Shown here one piece after another: positions 25,485-30,847 of a stretch of 30,847 bases of DNA. The notes below the pieces were generated by a model, which saw only the letters and a program-made list of their open reading frames with translations, was not told the origin of the DNA and did not search any database. Numbering within the stretch: position 1 is the stretch's first letter; every line of letters begins with the position of its first letter. The stretch is taken from positions 1-30,847 of the forward strand of contig CAYPAX010000053.1 of NCBI GenBank assembly GCA_964408735.1. Reading direction: 5' to 3'. Both the position numbers and the translations under genes were made by a program. The DNA comes from UBA7887 sp964408735 (GTDB lineage: Bacteria; Pseudomonadota; Alphaproteobacteria; UBA7887).

Positions 25485-27526
25485 TGCCCAGGGATCCCCG
25501 TTACGACATTCTCTTCGAGCCCGTGAAGATTGGGCCGCTGACGGCACCGAACCGCTTCTACCAGGTGCCCCATTGCACCGGCCTGGGCTGGCTCAGGCCG
25601 CGCATGCTGGCGGCGCTGCGGGGCGTCAAGGCGGAGGGCGGGTGGGGTGTCGTCTGCACCGAATACTGCTCGATCCATCCCTCTTCCGACGACCTGCCGC
25701 ACCCCTATGCCTCGCTGTGGGACGACGGCGATATCAAGGCCCACGCCATGATGACCGAGCAGGTTCATGCCCATGGCGCCCTGGCCGGGGTCGAGCTCTG
25801 GTATGGCGGCAATTCCTCGGCCAATCTCCTCAATCGCGAGGTTCCCCTGGGCCTCGTCAGCCTGCCGACGAGTCAAGGCGATCCGTTCCAGACCAAGCGC
25901 ATGGACAAGTCGGACATTCGCGAGCTCAGACGCTGGCACCGTAACGCTGCACTGCGCGCCAGGCAGGCCAGTTTCGATATCGTCTATGTCTATGCGACGC
26001 ATCACTATCTGTTAGCACAGTTTCTATCGCCGCACTACAACACCCGCAGCGATGAATATGGCGGCTCGCTGGTCAACAGAACGCGCCTGATCCGAGAGCT
26101 GATCGAGGAGACCAAAGAGGCCGTGGGCGATACTTGTGCCGTGGCGGTTCGCTTCTCGGCCGATGAGAGGACCGGAGAGGACGGAGAACCGGTGCATGGC
26201 GAGCGCCGCGACATGCTGGGCCTGCTGGCCGATCTGCCCGACCTCTGGGACATCAATATCAGCGACTATTCCTACGAGATGGGCGCCTCGCGCTTCGTCA
26301 AAGAGGCTTCGCTCGAGCCCTACATGGCCTATGTCAAGTCGCTCACGGCTAAGCCCGTGGTGACGGTCGGCCGCTTCACCTCGCCGGACACCATGGTCGG
26401 CCAGGTCAAACGCGGTATCGTCGATTTTATCGGCGCGGCACGGCCGTCGATTGCCGACCCCTTCCTGCCGAAGAAGATCGAAGAGGGTCGCATCGACGAT
26501 ATCCGCGAATGCATCGGCTGCAACGTCTGCTATGTCGGCGACAGCCGCAGCGTGCCGATCCGCTGCACCCAGAATCCCACCATGGGCGAGGAATGGCGCC
26601 GCGGCTGGCATCCGGAAAAGGTCCCTGCCAAGGGCTCGGAGGCGAAGGTTCTCGTCGTCGGCGCCGGCCCGGCCGGGCTCGAAGCGGCGCGAATTCTCGG
26701 CCAGCGCGGCTACTCGGTCATGCTTGCCGAAGCCACGCGCGACCTCGGCGGCCGGGTGACACGAGAAGCAACACTGCCCGGCCTCGGCGAATGGGCGCGG
26801 GTGCGCGACTATCGCACGCAGCAGCTTGCAACTATGAACAATGTCGAGATCTTCCGCGAAAGCGAGCTCAGCGCCGAAGACGTTCTTGCCGTCGGCGCCG
26901 ACCATGTCGCCATCGCCACCGGGGCCGCCTGGCGAGCGGACGGTATCGGGCGGCACCACCCTCGTGCCATTCCCTTACAGCAGGCTTTCACACCGGACGA
27001 CATCATGGCCGGCCGCCTGCCGAGCGGGCCCACCGTGGTCTTCGACGACGACCACTACTACATGGCAAGCGTCATCGCCGAACGCCTGCGCGCTGCCGAT
27101 GTTGCCGTGACGCTGGTGACGAGCGCAGACACCGTTTCCGCTTGGGGCGAAAACACCTACGAGCAACATCGCAGCCAACAGCGGCTTATGGCGCTTGGTG
27201 TCGATATCGTCACCGCACACACCCTGGAATCCTTTGCCGGCAACGAAGGCCTTATCACCTGCCAATATACCGGCCGCGAACGCTGTCTCGCGGCGGAGAG
27301 CTTGGTCATGGTCACCGCCCGCTCACCGAACGATGCGCTCTATCACGCTCTGCGCCACCACATCGAAGATGGGGCGGACGGCGCGCCGAAATCTGTCGCG
27401 CGCATCGGCGATTGCGAGGCACCGGCGATCATCGCCGCCGCGGTCTACGCTGGCCACCGCTACGCCCGCGAGATCGACACCGAGGTGGATCCCGACAACC
27501 CCATCAAGCATGACCGGGTGTTTTAG
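25484..27526 (+). CDS. TMADH/histamine dehydrogenase-family iron-sulphur flavoprotein, copy 2
   Basis: This 680-residue protein is a close paralogue of the preceding gene, with long shared stretches such as FIGAARPSIADPFLPKKIEE. It keeps C31 (YQVPHCTGLG) for covalent FMN, the cluster cysteines C343, C346, C349 and C361, the catalytic YATH, and VLVVGAGPAGLE. Unlike copy 1 it retains the tyrosine at the TMADH Y60 position (TEYCSIHP), but the W355 region differs (YVGDSRSVP). DNA of the two copies differs at many third positions, so the duplication is not recent and both are under selection. Start ATG at 25484 shares one base with the stop of copy 1. It is the last gene of the operon. Confidence 0.88.
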   Translation: MPRDPRYDILFEPVKIGPLTAPNRFYQVPHCTGLGWLRPRMLAALRGVKAEGGWGVVCTEYCSIHPSSDDLPHPYASLWDDGDIKAHAMMTEQVHAHGALAGVELWYGGNSSANLLNREVPLGLVSLPTSQGDPFQTKRMDKSDIRELRRWHRNAALRARQASFDIVYVYATHHYLLAQFLSPHYNTRSDEYGGSLVNRTRLIRELIEETKEAVGDTCAVAVRFSADERTGEDGEPVHGERRDMLGLLADLPDLWDINISDYSYEMGASRFVKEASLEPYMAYVKSLTAKPVVTVGRFTSPDTMVGQVKRGIVDFIGAARPSIADPFLPKKIEEGRIDDIRECIGCNVCYVGDSRSVPIRCTQNPTMGEEWRRGWHPEKVPAKGSEAKVLVVGAGPAGLEAARILGQRGYSVMLAEATRDLGGRVTREATLPGLGEWARVRDYRTQQLATMNNVEIFRESELSAEDVLAVGADHVAIATGAAWRADGIGRHHPRAIPLQQAFTPDDIMAGRLPSGPTVVFDDDHYYMASVIAERLRAADVAVTLVTSADTVSAWGENTYEQHRSQQRLMALGVDIVTAHTLESFAGNEGLITCQYTGRERCLAAESLVMVTARSPNDALYHALRHHIEDGADGAPKSVARIGDCEAPAIIAAAVYAGHRYAREIDTEVDPDNPIKHDRVF

Positions 27527-27652
27527 CTGGCCGGGCATGGCGCGCAATTAGGTAACTGAATATCTCGCAAACTACCAGGAGCCTGGGGCTCAGCCTGCGC
27601 TTGAAAGCCAGCAATACTGTTGGCTCGCTACCCGATACAGGGCAACCCTCGC
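27527..27652. other. Convergent intergenic space after the TMADH-like genes
   Basis: These 126 bp separate the end of the operon from the end of a decayed minus-strand gene. A short hairpin GAGCC-TGG-GGCTC is visible at 27579-27591, with no T-run, so it is a weak terminator candidate at best. No gene is seen. Confidence 0.4.
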
Positions 27653-28310
27653 TCAACTTTTCACGCGCTCATGACCCGGGTCATAAAACGGTCGAACGCT
27701 GGCCTTGGCGGCGTGCCGGCTGCCGCCAAGGTCGATCAGGTGCGAAGCGTCCTCGAACCAGGCTTTGTCGGCGCCCTCGGATATCTTGACATATCCCATG
27801 CCCACCGAGCGGCCCAGCGTGCAGCCGAAGGCGCCCGAGGTCGTCATGCCAACCCGCTCGCCATTCCTGAAGACGGGCTCGTCGTGCAGCAGGATGGGTT
27901 CGGGGTCATCCATCAGGAAATGCACCAGCTTGCGAGCCAATCCTGTTTCATTTTGCCGCTCAAGGGCGTCGCGGCCGATGAAGTCGCTGTTCTTCTTGAA
28001 CGAGACGGCAAAGCCCAGCCCCGCCTCCAGCGGCGTGTCGGCCGGCGTGATGTCGTGCCCCCAATGGCGATAGCCCTTTTCGCTACGCAGGGAATCGAGA
28101 GCATAGTAGCCAGCTAAACGCAGCCCGGAATCCGCGCCCTCCTGCATCAGCAGATCGAAGACCGGGCCCGTGAACTCGGTCGGCAGATACAGCTCCCAGC
28201 CCAGCTTGGCTAGTGATAGGCGATCGAGCAGCCGGCGATGCCGCCGCCGATAATGACGACGCGGGACTGGGTGGGAAAAGCTTGGGCCAAAGGATCGTGC
28301 TCCTCAATAG
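27653..28310 (-). pseudogene. Dimethylglycine/sarcosine dehydrogenase-like gene with internal deletion and frameshift
   Basis: The minus strand begins (TTG at 28310, GAGGA upstream) with QSRVVIIGGGIAGCSIAYH, the FAD-binding start of this family, then hits TAG at 28212. In the next frame it continues AKLGWELYLPTEFTGPVFD, LRLAGYYALDSLRSEKGYRH and PLEAGLGFAV to RPFYDPGHERVKS at 27653, which is the C-terminal GcvT-like (folate-binding) domain. Intact relatives have about 800 residues; here about 219 codons remain, so roughly 600 codons between the FAD loop and the GcvT end are gone. The join lies at LGW, a motif occurring both after the FAD loop (HLAKLGW) and before the GcvT part (GELGWELY), suggesting deletion by short homology. 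A separate one-base loss (CAC-CTA to CAC-TA) breaks the frame. Confidence 0.8.
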
Positions 28311-28345
28311 GTCGGCCGCGCGAAAGATACCTGATCGATATTCTA

Positions 28346-28696
28346 CTAGCGACCGTGGCGCCTGGCGTCCAGGCGATCCCTGAAACCCAGCCAGGCGCTG
28401 GCAATTTCCAAACCGACCGTGCTCAGCCGTTGAAACGGAACCTGCTTGATCGGCGTGAGCGGCAGCGGCAGGGCACTCTCGTCGCCGCTCAGCGCGTAGT
28501 CCGCGATGGCGGCGCCTATGCTTGTCGCTAGCGCCACGCCGCGGCCATTATAGCCGAGCGCCATGACCAGGCCCGGGTTCGACTCATGGATATGGGGCAG
28601 ATGGTCGCTGGTAACCGCCACCAACCCGCCCCAGCGGTAGGGCCAGGCGACCTCAGCCAGCTCCGGGAAAATTGTGATCGCACGGGCTCGATTAAA
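28346..28696 (-). pseudogene. 3' remnant of a DAO-family FAD-dependent amine oxidase
   Basis: The frame encodes only about 116 residues: RARAITIFPELAEVAWPYRW, GGLVAVTSDHLPHIHESNPG, ALGYNGRGVALATSIGAAIADY and a basic tail. This matches the C-terminal quarter of D-amino-acid-oxidase-fold proteins such as gamma-glutamylputrescine or sarcosine oxidases, including the GYNGRGVA flavin-contact loop. The N-terminal FAD-binding part (about 300 residues) is missing: a stop at 28697-28699 and unrelated sequence precede it. The break probably marks an insertion or deletion edge close to the KAP NTPase gene. It lies just upstream, on the same strand, of the decayed dimethylglycine dehydrogenase-like gene. 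Confidence 0.75.
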
Positions 28697-28902
28697 TCAA
28701 GCTCCTACCATCCAGTCATGGGTTTGAACTGAACGCAGGGGCTCGCAACCGCCGAAGCTTTGTTTTGCCAGCCGTAGAGATCTGATCGGGTCCCTGACTG
28801 TTGATCGCCGCCCCCCGAACCATCGTCTCGATGGACCAGGAGCCAGTCATGAACTGGCAATCGACGTGGACCAGTCGCTGGGGGCTGATCGACGGACCGA
28901 CA
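28697..28902. other. Non-coding junction region with clustered hairpins
   Basis: These 206 bp carry no recognisable gene. Three short inverted repeats follow each other: CCATCG-TCT-CGATGG (28820-28834), GCCAGT-CATGA-ACTGGC (28842-28858) and CCAG-TCG-CTGG (28871-28881). CCAGTCATG also occurs twice as a direct repeat (28712-28720 and 28843-28851). The region lies between the truncated oxidase remnant and the end of the KAP gene and may be a leftover of a mobile element, but no transposase or terminal repeat pair can be shown. Confidence 0.4.
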
Positions 28903-30741
28903 TCACTGATGGTTTGAGGATGGAATGGCCTTGGTGGCAACGGAGAACAGGGCGTTGAGCATTTCAACGGCATTCTGGTCTCCGAGTTTCATGAGCTCGG
29001 CACAATTGATTATAGTATTGCCATATCCAGTCAGATTTTGCTCCCTTTCATTCAAAGGACGAATGATAGACTCCAGGTTTGAAAGTTCTGAATAATCCCC
29101 GTGAGTGCTTCTTATGCGCTCGAGAATGAGTTCTGAGGGGATCGTGAGTCTGAAAATGAAGGGACGAGCTTTCAGTGCTATGATAGTTCCGATCTGCCGA
29201 CGATTCCAGACCAGGGTTACATAGCGATTTCCCGATTTTCGATAGCCGAGTTCTTTATTCGTGTGCCAGAGCGATTTCTGAAAGATGTCCTTTATGAGAT
29301 TTTGATCGCCCCCCATTTTTAAGGCCTGTTTCAATATGAAATCCCGCGGGCGTTCCTGGATATCCAGGCTGGTCAGCTTGCTCATCTCGAGAACCTTGTG
29401 GACTGGCGCCATTTCTTCGTTTCCGATGGCGCCGTCCTGATTCTCGTCGAGTAGCTCGAAGAAGCGATCCACAAAGGTGGCGATATTGTTCTTGGTGGCA
29501 TCAACATCGTGGACTCGTTCGAATAGCCTCCGAGAATCCGGTAGCTTTTCGAGAAACTCCCAGTCTTCCATGTTGGAGATGGTCTCGGCGCTTGGATCTT
29601 TGCAAAAATAACCAAAGAGTTCAGGCCAGGCAATTTGCATACAAATAAGTGCGTACAGGATTTTTGAATCCTGTTGTGTTGCCCTACCAAATTGCTCCCG
29701 GCTACGCGATTTCTCCCGTATGGCGCCTAAAAGCTTCACATAGTTGGCAACGCGTTTGATGCTGCGGGAGTTTGGTCCTATGGTGCAAAGGGTGATTTCG
29801 GTGAAAAACTCTACGTCGCCGCGTTTACCTGAGAGCCTGTCGATTCCCGGTAATCCTGAATTGCGCAGAAGGCCCATGACATAGTTTTCCGTGTCATAGC
29901 TTGCGCTGGGCATGGAGAAGGGCAGCTGGATAATTTTATCGAAAAATGACTTCCCACTGGTCTTTTGGACGTCACGTCCGAGCTTCTCTATCATGCCTTG
30001 CTGTACGATTTCGTAATCGACCGCCAGGATGAAAACGCAACCCTCCACGTCCAGGAAGTTCTTCACGGCCTCGAGCAATTCCAGCGACCGGATGGGCTTC
30101 ACGCGATCGAGGTCGTCGATAAAGATCACAATGCGTTTCTTCGGATCCTTGCCAGCCCATTCGTTGACCAGGGATTGGAACTCATTTCGAAACTGGATCA
30201 TCTGCTCAGGAATGTCATTGTAGGTGAACGGTATTTCGGGCGTGTCCGCCGACACGTCTATGCCCACACCGGCGACAGAGACCTTGTCTATCTTGAGGTT
30301 CTTCAAGACATGCAAGAGTCGACCTGTTGGTCCTGCAGTGGTGTCCCCACCTCGTCGCGCCTCTTCTGGTCTTTCGCGATCCAGCACTTCCTCGACCTTG
30401 CGACAGAGGGCGTAGAGGCAGGCAAGGGGCAACATCTCATCTTGATTGAACTGAGCATATGACCAGGTCTCGAAATTTACGATTCGCGTGTTAGTTCCAG
30501 ACAGCAGCCCACTGCGGGCAAGCCCCTCTTCTCCTCGCAGCATATTTACAAGGCTGGTCTTTCCCGAACCCCAGTCTCCCTGAATGCCAATGGTCATTGG
30601 AGTATCGCAGGTCTCGATAAAATCCTTCAATGCCTGTGCATATGGCAACATGCCGAGCGTATCCTGTTCGAGTTCGCTCTCCTTCGCGCTGATGCTCGAT
30701 GCAAACCGAACCGGTGCTTCCCGCATTGTATGCTTTTGCAT
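28903..30741 (-). CDS. KAP-family P-loop NTPase with EF-hand-like loop
   Basis: The 612-residue protein has Walker A GDWGSGKT (55-62), the KAP hallmark NFETWSYAQF (about 89-98), and Walker B RIVIFIDDLDR (203-213) with ELLEAVKNFL after it. This places it among KAP NTPases, a STAND-related group found in phage-defence systems and genomic islands. No clear membrane helices are seen, unlike many KAP proteins. Residues 432-443 (DENQDGAIGNEE) match the 12-residue EF-hand calcium loop at positions 1, 3, 5, 6, 8 and 12. Base composition is visibly lower in GC than the rest of the window and codon use differs, suggesting transfer. ATG at 30741 has AGGGGA 7 nt upstream. No partner gene is in view. A defence role is inferred from the family only. 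Confidence 0.85.
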   Translation of the reverse strand: MQKHTMREAPVRFASSISAKESELEQDTLGMLPYAQALKDFIETCDTPMTIGIQGDWGSGKTSLVNMLRGEEGLARSGLLSGTNTRIVNFETWSYAQFNQDEMLPLACLYALCRKVEEVLDRERPEEARRGGDTTAGPTGRLLHVLKNLKIDKVSVAGVGIDVSADTPEIPFTYNDIPEQMIQFRNEFQSLVNEWAGKDPKKRIVIFIDDLDRVKPIRSLELLEAVKNFLDVEGCVFILAVDYEIVQQGMIEKLGRDVQKTSGKSFFDKIIQLPFSMPSASYDTENYVMGLLRNSGLPGIDRLSGKRGDVEFFTEITLCTIGPNSRSIKRVANYVKLLGAIREKSRSREQFGRATQQDSKILYALICMQIAWPELFGYFCKDPSAETISNMEDWEFLEKLPDSRRLFERVHDVDATKNNIATFVDRFFELLDENQDGAIGNEEMAPVHKVLEMSKLTSLDIQERPRDFILKQALKMGGDQNLIKDIFQKSLWHTNKELGYRKSGNRYVTLVWNRRQIGTIIALKARPFIFRLTIPSELILERIRSTHGDYSELSNLESIIRPLNEREQNLTGYGNTIINCAELMKLGDQNAVEMLNALFSVATKAIPSSNHQ

Positions 30742-30847
30742 GTGTATTTCCCCTCTAACCGTTTTGCGGATGACAGTTCTATTGCTTCGGCCCCCTAGCC
30801 CGGATTATTCACGGCTCGGTAGAATATGGTTGGTGAGCGTATATTAA
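30742..30847. other. Upstream region of the KAP gene (window edge)
   Basis: These 106 bp hold the ribosome site and presumably the promoter of the KAP gene. No gene or clear promoter hexamers can be assigned before the window ends. Confidence 0.3.

Noticed and set aside
27579..27591. Hairpin GAGCC-TGG-GGCTC as terminator of the TMADH-like operon
   Set aside because: Only a 5-bp stem and no T-run follows, so it cannot be called a terminator.
1..30847. CRISPR arrays, tRNA or rRNA genes
   Set aside because: No regularly spaced repeats and no tRNA or rRNA sequence patterns were recognised by eye; a covariance-model scan would be needed to exclude small RNAs.

Overview
The window looks like a piece of a high-GC proteobacterial chromosome, most probably an alphaproteobacterium with a facultatively anaerobic, aromatic- and amine-degrading lifestyle. 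The main reasons are GC-rich coding with tightly overlapping operons, a complete class I (ATP-dependent) benzoyl-CoA reductase in the order bcrC-bcrB-bcrA-bcrD, a 2-oxoacid:ferredoxin oxidoreductase beside it, and an amine-type ABC transporter coupled to trimethylamine-dehydrogenase-like enzymes. Taxonomy is inferred from gene content only.

Layout. (1) 74-6977: a single-chain biotin-dependent acyl-CoA carboxylase (minus), transcribed divergently from a fused two-domain class III CoA-transferase (plus). A glutathione S-transferase-like gene (minus) converges on the CoA-transferase and appears frameshifted near its 3' end. (2) 7041-9098: a chemoreceptor with a nitrate/nitrite-sensing type (NIT) domain. 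(3) 9473-13964: a plus-strand operon for a four-subunit 2-oxoacid oxidoreductase (gamma, alpha, beta, and a GltD-like flavoprotein fused to a two-cluster ferredoxin), preceded by an FNR-like site. (4) 13967-18592: the minus-strand bcrCBAD operon, meeting the oxidoreductase operon tail to tail with only 2 bp between stop codons. (5) 18593-18810: a divergent regulatory region with two separate long palindromes, one per operon. (6) 18811-27526: a seven-gene plus-strand operon: Tat-exported polyamine/amine-type binding protein, two permeases, ATPase, TetR/BetI-like regulator and two tandem TMADH-family flavoproteins, the last four genes overlapping at their stop and start codons. (7) 27653-28696: decayed minus-strand remnants of a dimethylglycine/sarcosine dehydrogenase-like gene (large internal deletion plus a frameshift) and of a DAO-family amine oxidase. 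(8) 28903-30741: a lower-GC KAP-family P-loop NTPase that looks horizontally acquired and carries an EF-hand-like loop.

How the genes fit together. The benzoyl-CoA reductase needs very low-potential electrons. The neighbouring oxidoreductase oxidises a 2-oxoacid and has both a built-in ferredoxin domain and an NAD(P)-linked flavoprotein domain, so the two operons read as reductase plus electron supply. The NIT chemoreceptor would suit a denitrifying lifestyle. The second system appears to import a quaternary or polyamine-like amine and oxidise it, under a TetR repressor encoded in the same operon; the adjacent pseudogenes suggest that downstream demethylation steps once lay here and have been lost. 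The most novel points are the paired palindromic operators, the tandem TMADH-like enzymes with altered substrate-pocket positions, the apparent frameshift in the GST-like gene, the half-active fused CoA-transferase, and the EF-hand-containing KAP NTPase.
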